Source: an uncultured Bacteroidales bacterium
Lineage (GTDB): Bacteria > Bacteroidota > Bacteroidia > Bacteroidales > P3
Direction: 5' to 3'
NCBI GenBank assembly: GCA_910578275.1
Contig: CAJTPR010000005.1
Location: forward strand, 79,492 to 143,491
DNA: 64,000 nt
In this document: positions 51,153 through 59,323 of the stretch, in pieces
Numbering within the stretch: the first letter of the stretch is position 1
Layout: every line of letters begins with the position of its first letter
The notes under the pieces: generated by a model
The model's database searches: none
What the model saw: only the letters and a program-made list of their open reading frames with translations
Told to the model about the DNA's origin: nothing
Program-made: the position numbers and the translations under genes

Positions 51153-52609
51153 AGAAATCATTCTTTACGACGTGTCTTGTCACGTTGCTTGCCGCCGGAG
51201 GCCTTCATGCGGGGGAACCGGACTACGCCGAGGGCGTCTTCTTTCTCAACGAGGGCTGGCTGGGGCACCAGAACGGAACGATAAACCATTTGTCACAGGA
51301 CGGGCGTTGGAACTATCGGGTTTTCCAACAGGAGAATCCGGGCATGGAGTTGGGATGTACCGCCACGTACGGCACCGTCTTCAAAGGCCGGATGTACATC
51401 ATTTCCAAGCAGGCGCGCGATTTCGGCTCGTCGGTGACGGGCGGGCGTATCACCGTGTGCGATGCCGTCACTATGAAATGTATCAGGCAGATAGGGAACA
51501 TAGCCACCGATTCGGCCGGCCGGTCGATAGCCGACGGGCGCGCCTTTACGGGTATCGATTCCTGCAAAGGCTACGTATCTACCAGCAACGGTATCTATGT
51601 CATGGATCTCGGGACATTGGAGGTGGAAGGGCTCGTTGCCGGCAGCGGCGGCGCGGGAGGCTTGTATTCCGACCAGTGCGGCACGATGTTGCATTACGGC
51701 GATCGGGTCTTCGCCTTGCATCAGAAGAAAGGCCTGCTGGTCATTGATGCCGGAAACGACACGGTCGTGCACGTGATAGGTGCTCCCGTGGAAAGAACGC
51801 CGGACGGAAAGACGGTACGGCGGGGCTTCGGCTCCATCGTGCAGGCCAAGGACGGCAGCATGTGGTTGAGCGTGACCGGCGACGTGACGGGAAGCGGAAA
51901 CACGGTAGACTATTTCTTCCGTTTCGATCCTGACAACCTTGACACGACGCGGATAAGCCTGCCTGCCGGTTACGGATTGCCCAATTCATGGTATTCCTGG
52001 ACGGCGGATGCCTTTTGCGCCTCGGCCGTGCAGAACAGGCTGTATTGGAAGAAGCAAGGAGAGAACCGTTACAAGAGCAGCGTGATTTGCTGCTATGACA
52101 TCGACAAGGGCGAATGCCGCGATATTTTTGACGCCAAGGACATGGGATGGTACATGTATTGCGGCGCGGGCTTCCGTCTGCATCCTCGCACGGACGAGAT
52201 CTACGTTTCGCTCTATCAGGACAATCTCAAGCAGGCCTACGAGACCTTGCGCCTGAGTGCCGACGGGGAATTGCTGGAAACCTATGAGATGGCGGCCAAT
52301 TGCTGGTTCCCGGCCATGCCGGTATTCCCGGACGGGCAGCATCCGGACACGCCCGACGATCCCGTGGCCGGTGAGGCCTGCAAGCCCTCGTCCCTCCTGC
52401 ATGTTTATCCGAACCCGACCGTGGATGCGGTGAACGTGGACGTTTCCGGACCGGCTTTCTTGGAAGTGCTGGCCGTCGACGGTCGCCGGATCTTTGGCAA
52501 GGAAGTCGGTGCGGGCGTGCAAGAAGTGAGACTCGGACGCTCCGGTGTCTATTTCGTCCGCGTGTCGGCAAACGGAGGTGTGGCCGTGAAACGGGTCATA
52601 AGACGATAA
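51149..52609 (+). CDS. BtuG-like beta-propeller protein with T9SS sorting domain
   Basis: A 486-residue secreted protein. Sec signal MKKSFFTTCLVTLLAAGGLHAG has no lipobox. The propeller resembles DUF5074/BtuG (GVFFLNEGWLGHQNGTINHL, GRMYIISKQARDFG, GGRITVCDAVTMKCIRQIGN, GFGSIVQAKDGSMWLSVTGD). A proline-rich linker (HPDTPDDP) leads to a type A T9SS sorting domain at about 412-486: LLHVYPNPTVDAVNVDV, LEVLAVDGRRIFGKEV, LGRSGVYFVRV, AVKRVIRR end. So it appears to be a corrinoid-binding-type propeller exported by T9SS instead of as a lipoprotein. The start overlaps the previous stop (ATGA). Corrinoid binding is inferred from fold and operon. Confidence 0.85.
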   Translation: MKKSFFTTCLVTLLAAGGLHAGEPDYAEGVFFLNEGWLGHQNGTINHLSQDGRWNYRVFQQENPGMELGCTATYGTVFKGRMYIISKQARDFGSSVTGGRITVCDAVTMKCIRQIGNIATDSAGRSIADGRAFTGIDSCKGYVSTSNGIYVMDLGTLEVEGLVAGSGGAGGLYSDQCGTMLHYGDRVFALHQKKGLLVIDAGNDTVVHVIGAPVERTPDGKTVRRGFGSIVQAKDGSMWLSVTGDVTGSGNTVDYFFRFDPDNLDTTRISLPAGYGLPNSWYSWTADAFCASAVQNRLYWKKQGENRYKSSVICCYDIDKGECRDIFDAKDMGWYMYCGAGFRLHPRTDEIYVSLYQDNLKQAYETLRLSADGELLETYEMAANCWFPAMPVFPDGQHPDTPDDPVAGEACKPSSLLHVYPNPTVDAVNVDVSGPAFLEVLAVDGRRIFGKEVGAGVQEVRLGRSGVYFVRVSANGGVAVKRVIRR

Positions 52610-52638
52610 ATCGAAAAACAATAAAAATCATCAGAATC

Positions 52639-53793
52639 ATGAAAAAGATCATTTTTTGCGGATGGCTCATGGTGTATATGCTCATGAGCGTGACGGCCCA
52701 GGATTCCGCGTTCTCGTTCGAGGACGTCAAGACCTGGGTGGGAGAAGGTTCCAATCGCGCCGTCTTGGTGGTTGACTGGAACAGTGAAAAGAAGGAGCAA
52801 GCCTTGGTATGGGGTTTCCGCTGGAACGGCGAGGCCACCGGCTACGACATGCTGGCCGCCGTGGCCAAGGAAGATCCGCGTTTTGTGCTGTTGGCCGAAG
52901 AAAGCATCTACGGCAATACGGTGGCGGGTCTCGGTTTCAATCCCCGTTCGCCCTATCAGACCAAGTTGATATACGACAGGAACGGCGAAGCTGTCGGATA
53001 CACGCCGGCAGACGGTGTGGTGATGGCCGATTCCAACGATTACGGGAATTGGTCGTGTTCCGATACGGCGGCCTTGTGGCAAGCGGAGCACTGGACCGTG
53101 GGCTACTGGTCTTATTATGTCAAGGATCAGGCCGAGGATGACTTCGGTTATGCCAGCACGGGCGCGACAGGACGTCAATTGACGGATGGTTGCGTGGACG
53201 GTTATTCCTTTGCCCTCGTTTCCGATACGACCACGGGCGGGGTTCCGCGCATGCCCTACGAATTTGTCTTGCCGTATGCGGATACGATGATAGCCGTCAC
53301 GGGCGTAAGTCTCGACAAGCAGGCGGCCGAACTGACGGTGGGTGCCGGGCCCTTGCAATTGACGGCGACCGTGACGCCGGCCCAGGCCGTGAACAAGGAC
53401 GTCGTTTGGCTTTCCACCGACCAGGCCGTGGCGACGGTGAGCGCGGGCGGCCTGGTGACACCCGTTTCGGCCGGTGAGGCCAGGATCGTCGTCAAGACCG
53501 TGGACGGCGGCTTTGCCGACACTTGCGTGGTGAGGGTGAAGGAAAATGTGGCGAACGAATCCGGTTTGCCGGTCGTCCTGGGACGGATTTATCCGAATCC
53601 GGCCGTCGAGGTGGCGAACGTGGAGGTTTGCCGCGATGCCGTACTCGAAGTATTCGACCTGAACGGCCGCACGGTTTTCCGCAAGCAGGTTTCCGCCGGC
53701 ATCCAGACAATCGCGCTCGACAAGAGCGGCGTTTACCTTGTCCGTGTATCGGCCGGCGACCGGGTTTACGTGAAGCGTCTGGTGAAGCGATAG
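52639..53793 (+). CDS. T9SS substrate of the corrinoid operon, novel N-terminal domain plus Ig-like domain
   Basis: A 384-residue secreted protein. The signal peptide ends SVTAQ. Residues 22-215 form a domain I cannot name, with marks FEDVKTWVGEGSNRAVLVVDWN, ALVWGFRWNGEATGYDML and NDYGNWSCSDTAALW. Residues about 216-305 are a bacterial Ig-like (Big_2) domain (VTGVSLDKQAAELTVGAG, VNKDVVWLSTDQAVATVSAGG). Residues 312-384 are a type A sorting domain (IYPNPAVEVANVEV, FDLNGRTVFRKQV, KSGVYLVRV, VYVKRLVKR end), close in sequence to that of the preceding gene. It follows that gene by 29 bases and precedes the operon terminator. A surface corrinoid-handling role is a guess from regulation and position. 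Confidence 0.82.
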   Translation: MKKIIFCGWLMVYMLMSVTAQDSAFSFEDVKTWVGEGSNRAVLVVDWNSEKKEQALVWGFRWNGEATGYDMLAAVAKEDPRFVLLAEESIYGNTVAGLGFNPRSPYQTKLIYDRNGEAVGYTPADGVVMADSNDYGNWSCSDTAALWQAEHWTVGYWSYYVKDQAEDDFGYASTGATGRQLTDGCVDGYSFALVSDTTTGGVPRMPYEFVLPYADTMIAVTGVSLDKQAAELTVGAGPLQLTATVTPAQAVNKDVVWLSTDQAVATVSAGGLVTPVSAGEARIVVKTVDGGFADTCVVRVKENVANESGLPVVLGRIYPNPAVEVANVEVCRDAVLEVFDLNGRTVFRKQVSAGIQTIALDKSGVYLVRVSAGDRVYVKRLVKR

Positions 53794-53827
53794 GGTTTCC
53801 GCAAGTCCGTTTTATGTTTTTTCCTTC

Positions 53828-53858
53828 GGGCGGTCCTGGACGGGCCGCCCTTTTTTTT
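53828..53858 (+). terminator. Terminator of the corrinoid operon
   Basis: GGGCGG (53828-53833) pairs with CCGCCC (53845-53850), followed by eight Ts; 34 bases after the last operon gene. Confidence 0.8.
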
Positions 53859-53861
53859 GCG

Positions 53862-53869
53862 TACCTTTG
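53862..53869 (+). promoter_or_regulatory. -7 element TACCTTTG
   Basis: Perfect TAnnTTTG match 34 bases upstream of the ATG at 53904, directly after the operon terminator. Confidence 0.55.
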
Positions 53870-53903
53870 CGCCGACAGAAGAAATCCCAAAACCTTCAAG
53901 CCG

Positions 53904-54767
53904 ATGAAAACCCTCAAATCCGTTTTTCTTGCCGTTTCGTTATTGCTTGTTTCCTCATCCGTCCGGGCGTTGGTGCCTCCGCAGTTCGTCGATGAACTTT
54001 TCGAAGTGAATCCCGGCACGCGGCCTTCGCGCATCATCCTCAAGTATTTCCAGCCTGTGGACAAGGGTTTCAAGGTGGAAATAGGCGAACAGGTGAACAG
54101 CGTCCTGGTGCTGGACTTGAAAGACACCCGCCCCTCGACCTATTGGGAATACGGCCTCGACGGTCACCTGAAAGAAAAGTATGAATTGGAATACAATGAA
54201 AACGGTCTGCTTTCGACGGTCTCCAAAAAAGACAAGAACCAGAATCCCCAGCTTCATGTGCAGTACATCTATTCCAATCCCAAGAACGAAAAGACGCTGA
54301 AGGAAAAAAGGGTCTATAACTCGACGAACATGAAAGTGGTCCGCACCGAGGTCTTTTTGCGTGACAAGCAGGGGCGCGTTTCGACGAAGCGATATTTGGA
54401 CGAGGCCGGCCATGAGATGTATTCCGATACTTACGCCTACAATTCCGACGGTTGGGTGGAAGACGAGTTGCGCAAGGATGCCTCGGGCAACAAGCGCAGC
54501 GAGACCGAGACTTCCTACGACGAGGAGGGCAGGGTCATTTCCGAAATCGTGTACAACAGTCAAGGAAAGATGATAGCGCAAACCAAATATTCCTATAACG
54601 TGAAAGGGTTGCCAGACAATATCATTACCACCACCACGGAAGTGAAGGCCGAACGTTATACGGTCGAGTACACTTATGACGAACGGGGAAACTGGATACA
54701 GCAAATCATCTACAAGGGCGTGGGGCATATGCCCGAGACCATTCTGGTCCGCTTGCTGACCTATTAG
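53904..54767 (+). CDS. Exported YD-repeat-like protein of unknown function
   Basis: A 287-residue protein with a Sec signal (MKTLKSVFLAVSLLLVSSSVRA). From about residue 75 it is a run of short beta-strand repeats of the YD/RHS-like type (EYNENGLLSTVSKKDKN, YAYNSDGWVEDELRKDASGN, TSYDEEGRVISEIVYNSQGK, YTYDERGNWIQQIIYKG). No toxin, protease or sorting domain is present, so it is not a full RHS protein. Periplasmic location is likely. It forms its own transcription unit, and its 3' end overlaps the convergent HhH gene by four bases. Function unknown. Confidence 0.8.
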   Translation: MKTLKSVFLAVSLLLVSSSVRALVPPQFVDELFEVNPGTRPSRIILKYFQPVDKGFKVEIGEQVNSVLVLDLKDTRPSTYWEYGLDGHLKEKYELEYNENGLLSTVSKKDKNQNPQLHVQYIYSNPKNEKTLKEKRVYNSTNMKVVRTEVFLRDKQGRVSTKRYLDEAGHEMYSDTYAYNSDGWVEDELRKDASGNKRSETETSYDEEGRVISEIVYNSQGKMIAQTKYSYNVKGLPDNIITTTTEVKAERYTVEYTYDERGNWIQQIIYKGVGHMPETILVRLLTY

Positions 54768-55498
54768 CGCGCCGGCCCTGATTCCACGCTCAGATAGGGT
54801 GCGATGCGCGCAAACGTGCCGCTGTCGATGAGGTTCACGCACCGCACGTCGTCCACCTCCGTGAAACGGCCGTGCCTTTGCCTGTGCAGGTAGATTTCCT
54901 TGGCTTGATAGTAGTCGAGATAGGGGTGTTTCTTCAGCGTCTTGATGTCGGCTTCATTGATGTCGATTTGCCGTAATTCCTTCTTTTTGATGTACACGTG
55001 CGCCTTGATGCTTTCCGACAACGACGAATCGATGCCCCATACCTCGCGCAGTTGTCCTAAGCGGATGAACCCGCCCAGCATTTCCCTATAGTTCACGATG
55101 CGTCGGGCGAAAGCCGGGCCGATGCCGCGTATTTCCTGCAAGTCGAACGTGTCGGCCATGTTCAGGTCTACCGTGAATTTCCTTTTTACCATATAGTGTG
55201 GCGGGACATAGTCGCTTTTTTGCCGCTTGCCGTCTTGTCCCTCGCAGGGACGATCCGTGATGCCGGAGAGTGCCGACGGACGCAGGAAGGCCGTCTCTTC
55301 CACGGACGTCGCCCATTCCCGGGCAGGCTTGCCTGGAACATGGGCGCGCAGGAACAACGTAAGGGCGATAAGCCCCGACAGGATGCCGATGGCGCGGCGG
55401 TCGCTTTTGCTGAACGCGAAACGATACGATACGCGGGCCGCTTGCGTGTGAAGCCGCTCGAGAATGACGACCAGCAGGTTTTTGAGGTTTGTTTTCAT
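54764..55498 (-). CDS. Membrane-anchored helix-hairpin-helix protein (ComEA/T2SK-like)
   Basis: A 244-residue protein. A basic N-terminus and one membrane segment (AIGILSGLIALTLFLRAHV, about residues 31-49) are followed by a linker and two HhH regions: VDLNMADTFDLQEIRGIGPAFARRIVNYREMLGGF and IDINEADIKTLKKHPYLDYYQAKEIYLHRQRHGRF. HhH motifs of this type bind DNA, as in the competence protein ComEA, but are also found in secretion-type proteins. I chose ATG 55498; an in-frame ATG at 55627 would run through the promoter of the divergent dehydrogenase gene and adds no family sequence. DNA uptake is possible but unproven. Confidence 0.8.
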   Translation of the reverse strand: MKTNLKNLLVVILERLHTQAARVSYRFAFSKSDRRAIGILSGLIALTLFLRAHVPGKPAREWATSVEETAFLRPSALSGITDRPCEGQDGKRQKSDYVPPHYMVKRKFTVDLNMADTFDLQEIRGIGPAFARRIVNYREMLGGFIRLGQLREVWGIDSSLSESIKAHVYIKKKELRQIDINEADIKTLKKHPYLDYYQAKEIYLHRQRHGRFTEVDDVRCVNLIDSGTFARIAPYLSVESGPAR

Positions 55499-55609
55499 CG
55501 GATGTCTTGCCGAATGTAACGGGCGTGCCTTTATATGATAATCCCCGAACCGGGTTTTGACGAAGCCCTCGTGTCGTCTTTTTTTTGTTTTTGCTTCTAA
55601 ACTCTTTGC

Positions 55610-55617
55610 TATCTTTG
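55610..55617 (+). promoter_or_regulatory. -7 element TATCTTTG of the alcohol dehydrogenase gene
   Basis: Perfect match with TTTG motifs about 16-22 bases upstream, and 27 bases before the ATG at 55645. Confidence 0.6.
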
Positions 55618-55644
55618 TTTTCTTCAAACAAAAAAAATATTTTC

Positions 55645-56790
55645 ATGCACCAGTTCAAATTTTATAATCCGGTGAAGATCCTGTTCGGACCCGGTCAGAT
55701 CGCCAACGTGGCCGCCAACATACCTCAGGGCTCGAAGGTCATGCTTGTCTATGGAGGAGGCAGCATCAAGAAGAACGGCATCTACGCCCAGGTGACGCAA
55801 GCCCTTTCCGGCTTCGAATACGTGGAATTTCCGGGTGTCGAGGCGAATCCCAAGTACGAGACCTTGATGAAGGCCGTGGAACTGGTCCGCAAGGAAAAGG
55901 TGGATTTCCTGTTGGCCGTGGGCGGAGGTTCGGTCATCGACGGAACGAAGTTCATCGCCGCCGCCACCTATTTCGAAGGCGAGGATCCCTATGTCATTTG
56001 CACCGAGAGGGCCAGGATCGGCAAGGCCTTGCCCTTGGCGTCGGTGCTCACGATGCCGGCCACCGGTTCGGAGATGAATTGCGGCGGTGTCATCAGCCGT
56101 CTTTCCACACAAGAGAAATTCGCCTTTTCGAGCCCCTTGCTCTTTCCGCGTTTTTCGGTGTTGGATCCTTCGGTGACGAAGACCATACCGCCTCGTCAGC
56201 GCGGCAACGGCGTGGTGGACGCCTTTGTCCATGTGACCGAGCAATACCTTACCTGTCCGGCGCATGGCGACATACAGGATCGTTTCTCGGAAGCCATCCT
56301 GCATGTGTTGCTGGATAACGGGGATGCTTACGTGAACGATCCCGGCGACATGGATGCCGCTTCCAATATCATGTGGGCATGCACCATGGCCTTGAACGGC
56401 CTTATCGCCGCCGGAGTTCCGGAAGATTGGTCTACCCATCGCATTGGTCATGAAATCACGGCTTTGGCGGGTCTGGATCATGGACAGACCTTGGCCGTCG
56501 TCTGGCCCGGCGTGCAGCGCGAAATGGCATCGGGCAAGCACGAAAAGCAGAAGCAGTATGCCGCGCGTGTCTGGAATACCGCCGACGTGGAGGAAGCCTT
56601 GGCCAAGACCGAAGACTTTTTCCGCCGGATGGGCGTGGGAACCCGTTTTTCCGATTATCCGCAAGTGCAGGATCCCCAAGGTCTCATCGACGCGATCGTG
56701 GAACGTTTCAAGGTGCGGGAGACGTTGCTGGGGGAAAATGCCGACATCGATTACCGCAAGACGCGCGCTATCCTGGAATCCCGCAAATAG
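55645..56790 (+). CDS. Iron-containing alcohol dehydrogenase, YqhD/BDH type
   Basis: A 381-residue cytoplasmic NAD(P)H-dependent aldehyde reductase of the family that includes E. coli YqhD and butanol dehydrogenases. N-terminus FKFYNPVKILFGPGQIANV; nucleotide-binding GGGSVIDGTKFIAA; MPATGSEMN; metal ligands expected in the DAFVHVTEQY, HRIGHEITALAGLDHGQTLAVV region. Length is normal. Its role is probably to reduce aldehydes formed in fermentation or stress. It has its own promoter, and the DUF2520 gene follows after 27 bases, probably in one transcript. Exact substrate unknown. Confidence 0.92.
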   Translation: MHQFKFYNPVKILFGPGQIANVAANIPQGSKVMLVYGGGSIKKNGIYAQVTQALSGFEYVEFPGVEANPKYETLMKAVELVRKEKVDFLLAVGGGSVIDGTKFIAAATYFEGEDPYVICTERARIGKALPLASVLTMPATGSEMNCGGVISRLSTQEKFAFSSPLLFPRFSVLDPSVTKTIPPRQRGNGVVDAFVHVTEQYLTCPAHGDIQDRFSEAILHVLLDNGDAYVNDPGDMDAASNIMWACTMALNGLIAAGVPEDWSTHRIGHEITALAGLDHGQTLAVVWPGVQREMASGKHEKQKQYAARVWNTADVEEALAKTEDFFRRMGVGTRFSDYPQVQDPQGLIDAIVERFKVRETLLGENADIDYRKTRAILESRK

Positions 56791-56817
56791 CGGGGAATCT
56801 CATAGAAAAAGGTGACG

Positions 56818-57600
56818 ATGAAAGCCGTGTTGTTGGGTTCGGGCAATGCCGCCTTCCATATCGCGCCAGCCTTGCGGGCGGCCGGCGTGGAATGGTTGCA
56901 GGTTTACAGCCGTACTTCGGCTCATGCCCGCGAAATGGCCGAACGCATAGGCGCCGCTTCCTGCACGGACTCCCTTGACGAAATAAGCAAGGAAGCCGGA
57001 TTGTACTTGTTGGCCGTCAGCGACCAGGCCCTGCCCGCGATAGCCGGCCGGTTGCGGTTGCCGGGCAAGACGGTGGCGCATGTGGCCGGTTCGGTTCCCC
57101 TTTCGGCCTTGGCGCCTGTGTCGGGACATCACGGGGTGATGTATTTTTTCCAGACGTTCAGCAAGGAAGCCTCTTCGCCCGATTTCAGGAAAATTCCCGT
57201 CTGCCTGGAAGCCTCCGACGACGTTACGGCGAATTTGCTGGAATCCTTGGCACGGCGGGTTTCGGACAAGGTTTGTTTCCTGTCTTCCGAACAGCGTGAA
57301 GTGTTGCACATAGGCGGCGTGTTCGTCAACAATTACGTCAACTTCATGTACACGGCCGCTTCCGACTTGTTCGCCGAACAGGACATGGACTTCTCGTTGC
57401 TTCATCCGCTCATGGAACAGACGCTCGAAAAGGCCCTGCGGATTCCGCCCGCCAAGGCGCAGACGGGCCCTGCCGTGCGCGGCGATAAGGAAGTGCTGTC
57501 ACGCCACCTGCGACGGCTCTCACAAACCCCGCAAGGGAAAAGATACGAGGAAACGTACCGTTTGCTGGCTCATGCCATCGCGAACCGGTATGAAAAATGA
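56818..57600 (+). CDS. Rossmann-like plus DUF2520 protein
   Basis: A 260-residue protein. The N-terminal Rossmann domain begins MKAVLLGSGNAAFHIAPAL, with the nucleotide loop GSGNAA, as in F420/NADP reductase-like and pyrroline-carboxylate reductase-like folds. From about residue 130 it matches DUF2520 (EQREVLHIGGVFVNNYVNFMYTAA, GPAVRGDKEVLSRHL). An oxidoreductase function is likely but the substrate is not known. ATG 56818 is preferred over GTG 56812 because it puts the family N-terminus at residue 1. It precedes kdsC, overlapping or nearly so; the DUF2520-kdsC pair is common in Bacteroidetes. Confidence 0.88.
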   Translation: MKAVLLGSGNAAFHIAPALRAAGVEWLQVYSRTSAHAREMAERIGAASCTDSLDEISKEAGLYLLAVSDQALPAIAGRLRLPGKTVAHVAGSVPLSALAPVSGHHGVMYFFQTFSKEASSPDFRKIPVCLEASDDVTANLLESLARRVSDKVCFLSSEQREVLHIGGVFVNNYVNFMYTAASDLFAEQDMDFSLLHPLMEQTLEKALRIPPAKAQTGPAVRGDKEVLSRHLRRLSQTPQGKRYEETYRLLAHAIANRYEK

Positions 57601-57607
57601 CGAAAAG

Positions 57608-58129
57608 ATGGCGAACTACAAGGAAAAATTACCCGGAATCACCACGTTCATTTTTGATTACGACGGGGTGATGAGCGACGGGAAAGTCTGGATGATCGAC
57701 GAGGAAACCCAGTTGCGCAATGCCGATGTCAAAGACGGCTACGCCTTGCACCATGCCTTGAAGAAAGGTTATCGGGTGGCGGTGATTTCGGGAGGGAAAA
57801 GCCGTTCCATTCATGAAAGGATGCGCTATATAGGCGTGAAGGACGTTTTCACGCAAGTGCCCTACAAAAAGGCCAAGTACGAGGAATATCTCCGGGAAAA
57901 CGGGATAAAACCCGAGGAGGTGCTCTACATGGGCGACGACATCCCCGATTACGAAGTGATGAAAATGAGCGGAGTGGCGGCTTGTCCCGCCGATGCCGTC
58001 ATGGAAATCCAGGAAGTGGCCGATTACATATCCCATAAGAAAGGCGGAGAAGGTTGCGTGCGCGATGTCATCGAGCAGGTCATGCGCGTGCGCGGCGACT
58101 GGTTCGACGAGGCGAGCCTGCACTGGTGA
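57608..58129 (+). CDS. kdsC: 3-deoxy-D-manno-octulosonate 8-phosphate phosphatase, KdsC type
   Basis: A 173-residue HAD-superfamily phosphatase without a cap domain. It removes phosphate from KDO-8-P in lipopolysaccharide core synthesis. HAD motifs: I FDYDGVMSD (Asp nucleophile and second Asp), II VISGGKS, III Lys in PYKKAKYEE, and IV MGDDIPDYEVM. The lack of a cap agrees with a tetrameric KdsC. ATG 57608 (MANYKEKLPGITTF) is chosen; ATG 57590 (MKNDEKMANYKEK), overlapping the DUF2520 stop, is an alternative. No clear terminator is seen after it. The next unit has its own promoter. Confidence 0.93.
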   Translation: MANYKEKLPGITTFIFDYDGVMSDGKVWMIDEETQLRNADVKDGYALHHALKKGYRVAVISGGKSRSIHERMRYIGVKDVFTQVPYKKAKYEEYLRENGIKPEEVLYMGDDIPDYEVMKMSGVAACPADAVMEIQEVADYISHKKGGEGCVRDVIEQVMRVRGDWFDEASLHW

Positions 58130-58176
58130 TTCTCGTGCATTTTTTCCCCATCGCGCACCGGACGTTGAAAAAATTT

Positions 58177-58184
58177 TATCTTTG
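58177..58184 (+). promoter_or_regulatory. -7 element TATCTTTG of porP
   Basis: Perfect match in an A/T-rich stretch, 73 bases upstream of the porP ATG. Confidence 0.6.
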
Positions 58185-58257
58185 CCGTCTGTGATATTGC
58201 GTAGGGCTGTATTGTTTATACGGCCAATTGTTTGATTTTTAGATAGAAAACGGATTT

Positions 58258-59268
58258 ATGCGTTGCAAGTGCGCCATACGTGGGTCGATAATGGGCTTGC
58301 TCTTGGGAGCGGGCGCATGGGGCGTTCGGGCACAGGACTTGCATCTTTCCCAGTTGTTTTCCAATCCGCTCTATACCAATCCGGCCTTTGCCGGTACTTC
58401 CGAATGCGGACGCATTTCGGCGGCCTATCGGAACCAGTGGCCCAACGTGGGCGGCGGTTTTTCCATGGCCACCGTGTCTTACGACCAGTATTTCCGTGCC
58501 CTTCACGGAAGCATAGGCGCGTATGTGAATGCCGATTTCCAAGGCGGGGACGTCTATCGCGACATCACGGCGGCGTTCATGTATTCGTTCCGTGCCCGGC
58601 TCGGACAACGCCTTTATCTGAGCCTGGCCGTGCAGGGAGCCTACATGAACAAGTACGTGAACTGGAATTCGCTCACGTTCGCCGACCAATACGATCCTTT
58701 TACCGGCCTGATTCCGGGTCGTCCCACCGACGAGGCCTTGCCGAACACCCCGATGAACAAGCATTATGCCGACGTGGGGGCGGGTCTCATGTTGTACGGG
58801 GAATATTTCTACGTGGGATTTTCGGCGCTTCATCTCAACCGGCCCGACATGGGCTTTACGGCTACCAGCCGCATGGACATGAAGTTCAGCGGCCAGGTGG
58901 GAGGGATGATCTATTTCAGGAAAAGTTACGGTGAACGCCACAGCGAGCGTGATTTCTCGCTTTCTCCGAACATTGTCTATACGCAGCAGGGCAAGTTCAC
59001 CGAGTTCAATTACGGCTTGTACGGCAATTTCTATCCCATCGTGGTAGGCGTATGGTTCCGTCAGAGCTTTACCAATCCCGACGCCGTCATCTTCCTGTTC
59101 GGCGGGGAGTTCAAGGGCGTAAGGCTTGCTTACAGTTACGACCTGACCGTTTCAAAGCTCGTCAAGAGCGGAGGCAGTCATGAGATTTCGCTCGGTTTCC
59201 GTTTGCCTTGCGCGAGGAAGCACACCTACCGTCAGGAAATCATGCCGGTGCCGTGCCCCAAGTTCTAA
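58258..59268 (+). CDS. porP: T9SS outer-membrane protein PorP
   Basis: A 336-residue beta-barrel-type T9SS component. The signal peptide ends WGVRAQ; the mature start DLHLSQLFSNPLYTNPAFAGT is the classic PorP/SprF opening. Strand-rich body and end (LAYSYDLTVSKLVKSGGSHEISLGFRL) match the family. PorP is needed for secretion and contacts PorK/N and cargo at the outer membrane. Placement directly before porK, as in Porphyromonas gingivalis, marks this copy as the core PorP, unlike the SprF-like copy at 18815. It has its own promoter, and another lies between it and porK. Confidence 0.93.
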   Translation: MRCKCAIRGSIMGLLLGAGAWGVRAQDLHLSQLFSNPLYTNPAFAGTSECGRISAAYRNQWPNVGGGFSMATVSYDQYFRALHGSIGAYVNADFQGGDVYRDITAAFMYSFRARLGQRLYLSLAVQGAYMNKYVNWNSLTFADQYDPFTGLIPGRPTDEALPNTPMNKHYADVGAGLMLYGEYFYVGFSALHLNRPDMGFTATSRMDMKFSGQVGGMIYFRKSYGERHSERDFSLSPNIVYTQQGKFTEFNYGLYGNFYPIVVGVWFRQSFTNPDAVIFLFGGEFKGVRLAYSYDLTVSKLVKSGGSHEISLGFRLPCARKHTYRQEIMPVPCPKF

Positions 59269-59292
59269 GTTGATATTGTGGCGGAAAAACTT

Positions 59293-59300
59293 TATCTTTG
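59293..59300 (+). promoter_or_regulatory. -7 element TATCTTTG of porK
   Basis: Perfect match in the 55-base porP-porK gap, 23 bases before the porK ATG, so porK can also be transcribed alone. Confidence 0.55.
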
Positions 59301-59323
59301 CCGCTGCTTAAAATACCACATTC

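Noticed and set aside
54764..55627. Longer start (ATG 55627) for the HhH protein
   Set aside because: The extension runs over the promoter of the divergent alcohol dehydrogenase and adds a basic, non-conserved-looking tail before a good start at 55498.
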